From Stentor roeselii (Eukaryota; Ciliophora; Heterotrichea; Heterotrichida; Stentoridae), in the NCBI GenBank assembly GCA_006503475.1, contig RSEH01000132.1:1-64000 (forward strand): a DNA stretch of 64,000 nt. The letters are read 5' to 3'. The notes beneath the pieces were generated by a model. The model was not told the origin of the DNA and did not search any database. It saw nothing but the letters and a program-made list of their open reading frames with translations. The number at the start of each line of letters is the position of its first letter. Within the stretch, counting starts at the first letter, position 1. This document shows positions 53,968-64,000 of the stretch, piece after piece. The position numbers and the translations under genes were made by a program.

Positions 53968-55413
53968 ATGCTAAGCAGAAGACTCAGCCTCCTTCCACGT
54001 TCATTCTCTTCATTCAGAATGGAAAAGGACACATTTGGCGATATCAAAGTAGCCTCAGACCGTTACTGGGGAGCTCAGACCCAGCGTTCTTTAGAAAACT
54101 TTGACATCGGTGGAGAGAATGAGCGAATGCCTCTGACACTTATAAAAGCTTTAGGAATTCTGAAAAAATCAGCAGCGATTGTTAACCGTGAGTTCGGCCT
54201 TGCCTCGAACATATCGGATGCGATTGAAAAGGCAGCAAATGAGGTTATTTCAGGGAAGTTGAACGACCACTTTCCACTGGTTGTGTGGCAAACAGGTTCA
54301 GGTACCCAGACAAACATGAACGCGAACGAAGTGATCGCCAACAGAGCGATCGAGCTTCTAGGGGGAAAAATCGGTGAAAAAAGCGTTCATCCAAACGACC
54401 ACGTGAACATGAGCCAAAGTTCAAACGACTCCTACCCGACGGCCATGCACGTGGCGGCTGTTCTCGAGATCCACAACGTTCTTCTTCCAGGTCTGAACCA
54501 TCTCCACACAGCCCTTCGTGCGAAGGCAGATGAATTCAAAGACATCATAAAGATCGGAAGGACTCACACTCAAGACGCGACTCCTCTGACCCTCGGCCAA
54601 GAATTCGGAGGATACGCAGCCCAAGTGGAACTCGGCATTCATCGCATAAAGAACAACCTTCACGACCTTTACGCTCTTGCGCAAGGAGGGACTGCCGTAG
54701 GAACCGGAATAAACACCTATATCGGCTTCGCTGAAAAAGTCGCTGCACAAATCGCTAAAGAAACAGGTCTTCCCTTCAGAACAGCTGAAAATAAATTTGA
54801 AGCTCTTGCAGCTCATGACGCTTTGGTGCAGATTTCAGGGTCTTTGAATACTGTCGCAGTTTCGCTTATGAAAATAGCGAATGATGTTCGACTTCTGGGG
54901 TCTGGGCCCAGGTCGGGACTCGGCGAGTTGCTCCTGCCGGAGAATGAACCTGGAAGCTCTATCATGCCAGGCAAGGTGAACCCCACTCAATGTGAGGCGC
55001 TTACAATGGTGTGCGCACAGGTCATGGGAAATCATGTCGCGGTCACTGTGGGAGGCTCGAATGGACACTTTGAATTAAATGTTTTTAAACCAGTCATCAT
55101 TCGCAATGTTATTCACTCAACGCGACTTCTTGGAGACGCTGCCAGAAGTTTTACTAAAAATTGTGTTGTTGGAATTCAAGCGAATAAGTTGAAAATTCAG
55201 GAACTTATGAAGAATAGCTTGATGCTTGTCACTGCTTTGAATCCTCATATTGGGTATGATAAAGCTGCGAAAATTGCGAAAACTGCGCATAAAGAAGGAA
55301 GTACTTTAAAAGCATCTGCTTTGAAATTGGGGTATTTGACTGAAGAAGAGTTTGATAAATGGGTGAATCCTTTTGACATGATCTGCCCACAGGAGTATAA
55401 GCCGAAACATTAA
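53968..55413 (+). CDS. FH: Fumarate hydratase, class II
   Basis: 481 residues. It interconverts fumarate and malate in the citric acid cycle. The first 17 residues (Arg/Ser/Leu-rich, no acids) look like a mitochondrial targeting peptide. Class II signatures: [42 protein letters not shown] with His200, and the mobile loop [11 protein letters not shown] (329-338) holding the catalytic Ser. Full length, no breaks. Codons are C-ending in the middle and become T-ending near the end. Confidence 0.97.
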   Translation: MLSRRLSLLPRSFSSFRMEKDTFGDIKVASDRYWGAQTQRSLENFDIGGENERMPLTLIKALGILKKSAAIVNREFGLASNISDAIEKAANEVISGKLNDHFPLVVWQTGSGTQTNMNANEVIANRAIELLGGKIGEKSVHPNDHVNMSQSSNDSYPTAMHVAAVLEIHNVLLPGLNHLHTALRAKADEFKDIIKIGRTHTQDATPLTLGQEFGGYAAQVELGIHRIKNNLHDLYALAQGGTAVGTGINTYIGFAEKVAAQIAKETGLPFRTAENKFEALAAHDALVQISGSLNTVAVSLMKIANDVRLLGSGPRSGLGELLLPENEPGSSIMPGKVNPTQCEALTMVCAQVMGNHVAVTVGGSNGHFELNVFKPVIIRNVIHSTRLLGDAARSFTKNCVVGIQANKLKIQELMKNSLMLVTALNPHIGYDKAAKIAKTAHKEGSTLKASALKLGYLTEEEFDKWVNPFDMICPQEYKPKH

Positions 55414-55450
55414 TAGTTTAGAATTTCAAGATATCTATATTCATTAATTG

Positions 55451-57451
55451 TTACCCTCTAAAATTAGCTAGTTTTGGGTCACTTTTGCAAAAACACATGT
55501 TTTCAAAGCACTTTTGTACTACTTTTACTTCATTTACCTGCAAAAAGGCTGCACGGCCTTGATATTCAAAGTCAAGATAAGGCAGCATTTTTTTATCAGC
55601 AACTTTTTTAAACTTCCACTTTTCAGTTTTAAAATTAAAATTTCCTATTGCAGTGATTTTTATACTTCCCAATTCAAACTCGAAAAAATAAAGAGTGTCC
55701 ATCGCTGTCTCCTCTTCTTTCATTTGAAAACTTTTAAAAATTGTTAGGACAAAGTCTTGCATGGGGTCACATTCAAGTACTTGATTTGCGTTATCTTCGA
55801 AGTAGTTTCGAAGAAGTCCAATGAAACTATCTCTGATGAAGATTTCTCTTTCGTCGTTTTGATTCACGTCTTGGAACCAACTGCAAAGACAGTGTTCTTT
55901 GGCTACTCCGATTGAAGAGCAGGTCCGGTCGAGACTTGCTTTTTCAGAGAAGAGGCTGATGATGTTGTCGTATTCATAGTCTTTTAGCTGTTGGAGGTCT
56001 ATGGTTATATTATAAGGGAAATACGCGATTTGTTTTAATGAAAGGTTCAGGTCCATCCTGCTTAGAAGTCGTTTTTTATTGGCTGTTAAGGACTCTCTTG
56101 CATTCCAATCATTTTCTATTCGTTTTGAGAGAATTAGATGAGTCATTGGAACATGAACTTCGTAGAAACTCCTGATGTCCCATCTGATCCTGCCCATATG
56201 CTTGTTTCCGTGATCACTGATCATGAACAATGCCAGGTTTTCATCTCGTTCACGAATTAATGTAAGAAAATCTTTTAAAAATCTTGCAAGATCATCGTCA
56301 ACAGTTACAATATTCCCAGAACTTTCATGAGCAGCATCTAAATGGACATAAGCAAATTTGTTATTTTCTTTGTAGTTAAAAAAATACTGATATGTGTAGT
56401 CAAAAGATAAATCATGAGAATTTTTACTACCTGCACATCTCTGAGAATCAGAAAAATCGTGCCAATTGTAAACACCCCAAACGTATTTCCAAAAATCAAC
56501 AAAACAATGGTCAGTGTCAATTACTCTTCCAGTTAGCATTGAGATGTAGTCCCAGACACTATCATGTAAAAACATGGTCGTGTATCCTAGCTTCTGATAA
56601 TAAGTCCAAATCGCGAACTTCTGGTTGTCTTTTTGAACTCTTGGAATAATCGGGTTGCCATTTCGGTCTAGTTTCATTTCTGAAATCAAGTCTTCCGCTT
56701 TTTTTCCGAATAAGATCTGCCCCATGTTATAAACTGTGTAATGATGAGGCGTTGCTGATTTTTCAAACTCATGATAAGAAAAATGACTGCCGAATTCAGG
56801 ACTTTTTTCCAGATCATTCAAAAACTTCATTGTTTTGGGTAGGTAGGTCTCATAGGTGTACCTCGAAACTGAATCAAAAACTAGTAGAAGAACATTCATA
56901 TTCTTATCTTTTGATACAAATTTACTTCGAATTTTATTTGCTTTGGCAGCGACATCAGCTTTAAACTTGTTAAAAACCATTGCATGGACTGATCTTTTCG
57001 AGCATTTTACAAATGAAAACTCAGAAGTTATATGTGGATCTCTGACTTTTCTCCAGAAAACATTAAGTTTTTGGCCTCCGCCATATGCAGGGTTTCTATT
57101 AAAATCAGCAGAGTACAGAGCATTTTTAGGAATTTTACATTTGACTTTATATACACGGTTTGAATACGTGGTTATCACGTCATCGTATTTAGGGCATGGA
57201 CCATAGTCATTAAATGCAAAAATCCTTTTTGCTTCTTCTTCTGTGAAGGGATAATTACGGACTTTACAACCCGCCGAATCTTCAGAGGAATTCACGATTT
57301 GAGAATAGTGTCTTTGGATCATTGAGTATTCAGGAAGAACTTTCTGGGATTCGACTCTGAGGTTATCCTCGTTTTCATTAAGGCAGATGATGAAAAAAAT
57401 ACCTAGGTAAAAAAAGAGAAGGACCAGAAGAAGCTTCTTTTGGAAATTCAT
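55451..57451 (-). CDS. DUF229-family membrane-anchored, sulfatase-fold protein
   Basis: 666 residues. A single hydrophobic segment at 7-24 makes it a type II membrane or secreted protein. The DUF229 pattern is clear: NVLLLVFDSVSRYTYETYLPKT (in part 187-197), SATPHHYT, then SDHGNKHMGRIRWD. DUF229 shares the alkaline phosphatase/sulfatase fold, and the Asp-Ser and Asp-His-Gly pairs sit where metal ligands lie in that fold. The C-terminal 150 residues hold several Cys. Substrate unknown. The start follows CTATAA directly. Confidence 0.85.
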   Translation of the reverse strand: MNFQKKLLLVLLFFYLGIFFIICLNENEDNLRVESQKVLPEYSMIQRHYSQIVNSSEDSAGCKVRNYPFTEEEAKRIFAFNDYGPCPKYDDVITTYSNRVYKVKCKIPKNALYSADFNRNPAYGGGQKLNVFWRKVRDPHITSEFSFVKCSKRSVHAMVFNKFKADVAAKANKIRSKFVSKDKNMNVLLLVFDSVSRYTYETYLPKTMKFLNDLEKSPEFGSHFSYHEFEKSATPHHYTVYNMGQILFGKKAEDLISEMKLDRNGNPIIPRVQKDNQKFAIWTYYQKLGYTTMFLHDSVWDYISMLTGRVIDTDHCFVDFWKYVWGVYNWHDFSDSQRCAGSKNSHDLSFDYTYQYFFNYKENNKFAYVHLDAAHESSGNIVTVDDDLARFLKDFLTLIRERDENLALFMISDHGNKHMGRIRWDIRSFYEVHVPMTHLILSKRIENDWNARESLTANKKRLLSRMDLNLSLKQIAYFPYNITIDLQQLKDYEYDNIISLFSEKASLDRTCSSIGVAKEHCLCSWFQDVNQNDEREIFIRDSFIGLLRNYFEDNANQVLECDPMQDFVLTIFKSFQMKEEETAMDTLYFFEFELGSIKITAIGNFNFKTEKWKFKKVADKKMLPYLDFEYQGRAAFLQVNEVKVVQKCFENMCFCKSDPKLANFRG

Positions 57452-57884
57452 TTATAGGGATTATAAGATGGATTTTGTTGAATTTGTTTTTTTGGAGGAA
57501 ATTCTAGAAATGTTTGGTAATTATTACTTCGTGAGAGAACTTTCGAGAAGTTTTAAGAATATTTTTAGGTTTGGTGATTTTAATTTAGAAGGTGAGATGT
57601 GAGTTTATCTTGGATTGATTATTCCTGAAAGTTGTCTGGTATGATATACTTTTGTTATAAAATTTTATTGATGATCAGCTTCTTCAATATTTAAAAATGT
57701 ATATAAGGTAAGTAACTGCCATTTATATTTGATTTATTTCTTCGAAGTCACTATTCGCTATTTATAAGAAATCGATTAATTCTTAACATTTCGATCAATT
57801 CAATTTAATAATAAAAATACAAAGAATTAATATCTAAACTTTAAATATCGCCAAGATCTAAATTCTTTAAGTTCTTAAAAATAA
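57452..57884. other. Spacer
   Basis: 433 bp between two minus-strand genes: G-rich on plus for the first 150 bp (5' flank of the DUF229 gene), then C-leaning and AT-rich. No gene seen. Confidence 0.5.
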
Positions 57885-59171
57885 TCAAGCCTCTGGAACG
57901 ATTTCATTTGTATTCGATCTGAGGATCTTCTCAACGTTTTCAACCACCCCATACTTTCTCGCATCACTTACAAGGGCATAATAAATCCCATAAGCCGCAA
58001 AAGCAACAGCGACAACGAAAGCAGAGTAAGCAAATCCGATTTCATAGTACAATACTGAAGAAAAAACCATTCCAAATATCTCTCCGAGATAAATCGAAAT
58101 ATTAGTGATTCCTGCCAAAGCATCATGAACTCGGTCATCGATGTCTAGCTTGTAGACATACTTTAAGCTTTCTAATATGTGAGGAATTGTTGGAACGTAT
58201 AAAAATCCTGATGATGAGCCTATCATGGATAATCCGATCACTACCAGGGTGAAGGATTCGGGGAATATCAATGGACATGGTCCGAGGAAAAGGAAAGCCA
58301 TGCTCATTAAATTAACGCCGAATATCATCACTCGTGATTTTGATAGGTTTTCTAGAATGAAAGATACTAGAAGACAACTTAAGAGATAGCAGGTCGTGAA
58401 AATACTGTACCAGAATCCTACTTCGACTTTTTCTACACCGTAGTTAACTAGATGGAACTCGATTGTTGTTGTGACAAAGCCTACGCTGAGAGCTAGGTTA
58501 AACTGCATGATGATGTCAATCATCACTTTCTATATTAATCTTACATGTCTAAAAAATAAAGACCCAAGTCCAATTTTCTCACTTTGTTCAACCACAACAT
58601 AATCTCTAAATTCTCCTAAAATAAAAAAAAGGACAGGAATGCTAACCAAAATAAAACATCCCATCACAAAGCACGAGTAAAAATACCCAAACAATCCATA
58701 CAACCCAGAGGCAAAAGTCGGTCCAATAATGAGGCCGAGTCCACAGAAGATTTCAATTAAAGCAATCATTTTCGCAGCATCTTCAGTAAAATTGCTGGTA
58801 ACAGTAGCATTTGCACTCATCACAGCAAAACCACAGCCGATTCCTGCAGTTATTCTAGAGAAGATGCTTTCCAGTATAGCAAGAAAGCCTTCGCTTAGCC
58901 AGACTAAGGCGATGATAAAGTTGCTGATGGATAAAAGGAAGATTCCTGTCAGAAGAATTGTCTTTCGGCCGAATCTTTCTTGGACTCTGGGTAAAGAGAT
59001 TGTTGTGAGGATTGAAGTTAATGGGCAGACAGCGTAGATAAGGCCGATGCTCCATTCAGGCATTCCTCTATCGACAGCGATTTTAGGGAAAAAAGGAGTG
59101 ATTCCACTTACAGCGGCCCAGGACACCATGACTGAGAAAAGAATTCCTACTTTTTGCCAAAAGACAGTCAT
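57885..59171 (-). CDS. Major facilitator superfamily transporter (SLC18-like)
   Basis: Two exons joined over the intron at 58530-58544 give 423 residues with about twelve membrane helices. The MFS motif between helices 2 and 3 reads PRVQERFGRKTILLTG; helix 5 has GLGLIIGPTFASGLYGLFGY, the pattern typical of drug/amine proton antiporters (SLC18, SLC18B1). The intron falls in the central loop between the two six-helix halves, so unspliced reading would give a half transporter. Substrate unknown. TATAATG at the start; the stop is TGA. Confidence 0.9.
58530..58544 (-). other. 15-nt intron
   Basis: Minus-strand sequence GTAAGATTAATATAG, with A at position 10, phase 0. It ends in an in-frame TAG; removal joins LFFRH to KVMIDIIMQF. 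Confidence 0.92.
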
Positions 59172-62100
59172 TATAGATTAATTTTAGAAATTAAATGAAT
59201 ATGAAATACAGATAATATTAAATTGGGAAAATTTAGAAAAGTAATTAGAGTAAACTTCATTTTGTAAGATTTTAAAGCTATGTAAAATTGCATCGTCATT
59301 TTAGCTTTTATATGTTTTAATAAAGCATAAGACTTATCACTAGCTTGTGATTAGTTATATAAATAATATTGTGTGATCTGATGAAAAATATTAAAAAAGA
59401 ATTTTTTTAATTTATAGTTTGTGGAATTTATGATTTGCATGCAAAATTGCAAGTAATCTGTCTTATAATTTATTTTTTTAGGCTGTAGGCTTATAATTTT
59501 TTTCAATATCATTCTTTCCGATAATTTTAATCTTAACTTGTGAATATGCCATTCTTTTAATGAGCTGATAAGAAAATAGATTTTTCAATTTGCAAGAATT
59601 AATAAAACTTTATTAGTTTTGAGTTACCATATTTACTGCAAAATTTATGTGTTTTATCCTAAAATAAATCTGATTTGGATATTATGTATTTGGTTTTCTG
59701 ATTCATTAAATTTCTGATGTAAGGTATTCTGGTATTAAGTTCTATAGAGGATGTGTATATTTGAGTGATTTTTGAGAATTTTATATTTGCCTGTGGGTAT
59801 GAAATCCTCAAGTTCTCACAGTCAGCTTTCTCAAAGATTGATCATTTAGCTAATTTTTAATTGTGGCGTAAATAAATATTAACAGCCCACTTTATATTTT
59901 CTTAAAAATTATGATTCGATTTTTTATATCAGCTTACATTCCTTATTGTATTGAGGATGTAGTTACTGTGGCATTTAAAATTATTTTTCATCTTTAATTC
60001 TTAAAGATGCTGATTTTTTCTAATAATTTATTTTTACAGGTTTATAAATTTTATTTGTGTGACTTTCTTCTATGTACTTATTGATTTGCTTCAATGAATT
60101 TTTTTAACTAAGCAATTCTTGTTATTGTCCGGATTCTTGCTTGTTTATTATAAAAATGTTTGTTTCGATGATTAGATTAAAAAATACATGTGAATCTAGG
60201 TAATAAAATCGATTAATTTAATATTGTAAAGAACAAATTTATTTTTCAAAATATACAATAAGACAAATATCAAAAATTTAATAAAAATATTAAAGATAAG
60301 AATTTAGAGACTTTTGACTTCAATAGTGTTGAATAAAATGATTATGAACATAGATATTGATTTTAACTACCATCTATCTACTCTCACTCTTGTGGATTTA
60401 TCATAAACCAATTTCACAAGGTACTTGAATAGACTGAAACTAATAAAACTATATTAACACTTAATATTTCATGTTTTTTAAATGAAAAATCTTGTTAAAA
60501 ATTGATATGATAATATCCAAAATAATATTAGATCACAAGTTTATACTCATTATACAATCGTAAAAATGCAGTCATTATTTAAAGTCAGATTATCTACAAC
60601 CAGAAATCAAAGAAAATAGTAAACTTATTAGAACTATTTAAAGATATCTCAATAGACAGTACTTTTAAGATTAGGGCCAAGAAAAGTTTCTTTCTATCTG
60701 AAACTTTTGTGTCAATATTTGAAATAAGGCAGAAACTTTAACATATTCTTAAAATAGCTCATACACTATTGATTTTGATGGTAGGGCCCTCCATATTTAC
60801 GATGAGCAAATATTAAATGAGAATCATTCCATTGAATTAATTCATAATGGAGTTAAGTTAATTAGAGGAATGATGTAAAAAATGAATTTTTCGCTAATGT
60901 CTAGCTTTTAGCCCCTTCTAGTAGGTTGCATAATCATAAGATTATAGCTGGAGAACTTTTTGATACTTTAATAATCCTAGAAATATATCAGAAAATTATG
61001 TAGAATATTAGTTAAACGAATTAATTATTATGGTGGTAGACAATTAGCAATTAGAAGTTATTTATATTTAGAAGAAAAGATAACAGAATATTCATTATTT
61101 CGGCAGTTCATCTTTATATTATTCTTCTCAATTTACAAATCCAACCAACAGTTTCGTAACTTTCGATACAAACCAGTATCATTATGACTATTCTGATATT
61201 GTAAAAGGTAGATTCAATTGTAATCATAAAATATATAAAATTAAATATTCTAACTGAGGTTTTAGGTATAATTGAGTTAACATTGATGCAATCACTAATT
61301 TTCCCTATTCATTTGATGTCGATTTCATGGCTTTCAATGATGATGATCGTTGTAATTTTTGATTAAAATTAAATCTGGAAACTTTTTCATATGTTGGCAA
61401 TTAAGATATTTCTCATGGAAGCATCGACTGTATTATTTATAGAATGACAACGGAACATGAAAAATTTTAAAAAATCTGCTGGGTGGGACAGCAGTGTAAA
61501 CTATCGTGAATATTGTGATTTTGCTTATAAATCAAAAGGATCTGACACTTTAGAATTACAACAAGAATTTACTCTATATCTTCAAGTTATTAAAGATGTT
61601 CTTACGCTATATATACTTTATAATTTGAATGTTGAAGGCCATTTAAATATGAATACTAATCAATGATAAATTATTTCAGTAAATTTATTTCTGAAGAAAA
61701 ATCAATTTTTCTTGGATAATAACCTGACTGACTCAGTTTCGAGTTTTTAAAATAAGTTAAATTTCTTCTTATGGTTTTATTATTTGTAAAATTATCATAA
61801 ATCAACTTAGTAAACATTTTTATCAAACTATATTGTTGAAAAAAATCATTCATAAGTAAATTAATTAAAATTTTAACAAAATCAACAAAATTTCAACAAT
61901 GAACTAAAAGTTTCTTCGGATTTTAAATTTAGAATCTATTAATAATCCCTTAATATTTACATATCCCATTCTAATATTGAATCCAAATCCATTATTATGA
62001 TTTCTGTTTACTTCTAAGCATTTCATTCGAAACATTCATCCATTTATAATAAATTAATGAAAAAAAAAATCACATATTTATTGAAAATCATTAAATCATC

Positions 62101-62253
62101 ATTGTCTAACTTTAAACAATCCAAACCAATAAATGCTTCCCTTACTTTCTTAACTATCAATAAATCATCACTTAAAGCAGACCAATTCACAAAAATCCCA
62201 AAACACAAATTCCCCAAATTCTTTAAATCTATTCAACTGTAAATCAATCCAAC
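59172..62253. other. Long spacer with a decayed gene
   Basis: 3.1 kb. From 59.2 to 60.5 kb it is featureless AT-rich DNA. From about 60.8 to 61.67 kb coding-like plus-strand text appears, clearest at 61102-61666. From 61.9 kb on the plus strand becomes C-rich and G-poor up to the next gene. No RNA gene or intact element was seen. Confidence 0.6.
61102..61666 (+). pseudogene. Decayed protein gene, family unknown
   Basis: Protein-like text in one frame (VTFDTNQYHYDYSDIVKG, NIDAITNFPYSFDVDFMAF) passes through several stops, mostly TGA and TAA, and continues in another frame as KSAGWDSSVNYREYCDFAY and on to 61666. The mix of aromatic and Asp/Asn residues is unlike the surrounding spacer. I do not recognise the family. 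Stops at likely Trp and Gln positions fit decay under GC-to-AT mutation. Confidence 0.45.
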
Positions 62254-63126
62254 ATGTCTCTTGAAAATCGAAAAACTCTGATATCATCAATCGAAAAACC
62301 AAAAGAACCTCAGTTATCCAACATTTCAATATCAGTCTCACCAGCCGACTTGAAGCAACGTGCAAGCCTAATCAACAAAAACATGTTCAAAACGACTTTA
62401 AACCAAAATCGTTTAGAAAAACTCGAAAGAGAAGCCTTGCGAGGTCAATGCCGAGAAATACCAGAGGGAAAAATTCAATCAAAACCCAAAAAAAAGCTTG
62501 ATCTTTTAAGTCTAATCCTGAAATCCGAGCACAAAACGAACAAAACAGGCACCCAAATCATAAAACTTCCAAAACTTCCATTCGGCCGTCACAAGAGCTA
62601 CAACGAGGAACCACTATTCAAAGACAAGCACTTCTTCGAGAGTTCAAAAGAAGTGATAAACCCTGAAAAAATCAAGGAATTAGAAGAAATCACCAGAAAA
62701 TTCAGACTTCATGAAAAAAAATACAAGGCTGATAAACGTGGAAGGCTTCAAACAGCGAGACCACTGTTGAATGACCTTGCGCATTACGATGTTTACGACA
62801 TGGGTCCAGGTGATTTGGTCTGTGAGATCCAAAACGACGTGATCAATTCATATGAAAAGGACAAGAAGAGGTTTGTGGAGGTGTTGCAAGGTAACTATAT
62901 CAGTACTTTTAGGAATTTAGAAAAAGATGCACCTGAGCAGAAGTACCTTATGAGAAAGACTATTAATATGAAATACGAGCAAGACCTTGTGGAACGACTG
63001 ATGCCTGTTCCGGAATACAAAGACACTAGGTTGAGTTTGTTTTACTCCACAAAATACTCCTCGTTATTCGAGAGTCCTGAGCCCAAGTCAGTGAGTTTCA
63101 ACTTACGAAGGTCTTCTCTTAACTAA
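62254..63126 (+). CDS. Unknown basic protein
   Basis: 290 residues, polar and basic, with short coiled-coil parts and a moderately conserved-looking centre (HYDVYDMGPGDLVCEIQND). No known domain, no signal peptide, no membrane helix. Codon quality and the C-rich 5' flank support a real gene. It ends 18 bp before the SEC24 stop on the other strand. Confidence 0.7.
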   Translation: MSLENRKTLISSIEKPKEPQLSNISISVSPADLKQRASLINKNMFKTTLNQNRLEKLEREALRGQCREIPEGKIQSKPKKKLDLLSLILKSEHKTNKTGTQIIKLPKLPFGRHKSYNEEPLFKDKHFFESSKEVINPEKIKELEEITRKFRLHEKKYKADKRGRLQTARPLLNDLAHYDVYDMGPGDLVCEIQNDVINSYEKDKKRFVEVLQGNYISTFRNLEKDAPEQKYLMRKTINMKYEQDLVERLMPVPEYKDTRLSLFYSTKYSSLFESPEPKSVSFNLRRSSLN

Positions 63127-63144
63127 TAACTAATAAGATTCTCA

Positions 63145-64000
63145 TTATCTAGTCATCTTCGTGTAAAACTCCTCATAAGTCGTCTTGACTGTCGTGACAT
63201 CTTCAACCAGTTTACCAAAGAACCTGAATTCAAATTACAGCTGTTCTCGTGTATCGCCACTCATCATCACCATCAGATTCTGATAAACCCCGCAACTTCC
63301 TCTGTACCTTTCAATGAACTCCAGTACTTCATCGTCTTTTAAGTGTCCGTGGCTATAAACAAAGTGAGAATTCGCTTTACTATTCCCAAAAAGTCGTGAA
63401 AGTAGCTCAGGTTCTGCTTCAAGTCCATAAATAAACCTTACCCACCCAGACGAACATTTCGATTCCAGTGTCAAGAAGATAGGCTCCTTTGCCTTCCAGT
63501 GACATGTACGTTAAATTCAAGACTCGAGAAAAAGACTCATGAATCGGGTACAGTCGAGGATAGATCATTACTCCTGACTCATCTGCTGACAGTGAGTTGA
63601 ATAGAAACTTGAAGTAAAAAAAAAGGTCGAGGTTCAAGTTATCTGAATGAAAATTACACCCGAATGATTTGTTTTGAAAGACCTGATGCTTCACGAGACC
63701 TAAGACACTTGCACAGAAAAACTCTAGTCGTTCTGGTTCTTTTCCCCAGATACGAATGCAGTTTAACATGATTTCTTTAGAAAGGCTTTCAACTGTTGTC
63801 TGTCCAAGATCAGGATTATCATTGACAATCATTTGAAACAGTGCTTTTTTACATATAAAATTAACAAGAGCGTCACAGTTGGCATTGAAGAGCAAGTCTT
63901 TAACAGATTCACTAGTATTAAACTTGCGGTTATGTATTCTGAGCTTTCTTTCACCTTCACAATTAGTATACAACAGAGCAGTCTGAATGTAAAAGTCCTT
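63145..64000 (-). CDS. SEC24: SEC24-like COPII coat subunit, 3' part
   Basis: The gene enters from the right edge. Visible are the beta-sandwich/helical border ALLYTNCEGERKLRIHN, the helical domain, and the gelsolin-like end (YLLDTGIEMFVWVGK, then PELLSRLFGN). The family selects cargo for COPII vesicles leaving the endoplasmic reticulum. Two joins are needed. A 15-nt intron at 63224-63238 leads to the last exon FFGKLVEDV..EEFYTKMTR and the stop at 63145. Near 63436, after WVGK, the frame changes by one base: one base too many, or an unusual intron, since no 15- or 16-nt GT-AG fits. Length and motifs otherwise fit the C-terminal 270 residues of SEC24. Confidence 0.85.
63224..63238 (-). other. 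15-nt intron
   Basis: Minus-strand sequence GTAATTTGAATTCAG, with A at position 10, phase 2. It begins with an in-frame TAA; removal adds the normal SEC24 C-terminal helix. Confidence 0.9.

Noticed and set aside
3129-61666. UGA as a Trp codon in the main genes
   Set aside because: All large conserved genes (amylase, USP, kinase, ATE1, fumarase, MFS) use TGG for Trp and have no in-frame TGA; several genes end at TGA where the family is complete.
1-64000. CRISPR arrays, virus-like elements or intact transposons
   Set aside because: No regularly spaced repeats with unique spacers, and no integrase, transposase, capsid or reverse transcriptase motifs were seen on either strand.

Overview
This window looks like macronuclear DNA of a heterotrich ciliate close to Stentor. 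The main sign is a set of seven 15-nt introns. Each was found because unspliced reading hits a stop, each begins GTA and ends AG, and each has an A at position 10. Tiny 15-16 nt introns are the known hallmark of Stentor. Every conserved gene reads in the standard code: no UGA, UAA or UAG interrupts a family-conserved domain, which argues against Blepharisma (UGA = Trp) or Condylostoma. About 31 protein genes were found. I saw no tRNA, rRNA, telomere, CRISPR array or intact transposon.

Layout. 1-3.1 kb: edge fragment of a PHR-like gene and eroded DNA. 3.1-6.3 kb: secreted alpha-amylase, then a vWA-like protein with a CaaX end. 7.1-11.5 kb: large secreted or membrane cysteine-rich receptor-like protein with two introns. 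13.7-14.7 kb: MDR oxidoreductase with a frame break. 15.4-20.3 kb: tandem pair of B-box-like coiled-coil paralogues. 21.4-25.7 kb: long WD40 protein and a RING/coiled-coil protein. 28.3-31.6 kb: acylated EF-hand-like protein, dual-specificity phosphatase, ankyrin protein, coiled-coil protein. 31.6-37.9 kb: 2075-residue ubiquitin protease with one intron. 37.9-48.2 kb: coiled-coil CaaX protein, second acylated EF-hand-like protein, membrane RING protein, LRR protein, FCP1-type phosphatase and several unknowns. 50.2-59.2 kb: DYRK kinase, ATE1, fumarase, DUF229 ectoenzyme, MFS transporter. 59.2-62.3 kb: eroded DNA. 62.3-64 kb: unknown gene and the 3' end of SEC24.

Themes. Ubiquitin and protein turnover recur (USP, two RING proteins, ATE1), as do lipid-anchored proteins (two N-myristoylation-type starts, two CaaX ends) and phosphosignalling (DYRK, FCP1-like, DSP). 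I see no operon logic; neighbours are on both strands and appear independent.

The most unusual signal is compositional. On the + strand DNA runs from strongly C-rich to strongly G-rich across gene bodies whichever strand the gene is on, and resets in the spacers (for example 72 C to 2 G in 49981-50220, against 45 G to 6 C in 48241-48420). Second is a TATAA element at or within a few bases of the ATG in 14 of 29 visible starts. Five genes carry single-base frame breaks, which may be assembly errors. Spacers are bimodal: 8-128 bp between some genes, 2-3 kb of eroded DNA elsewhere.
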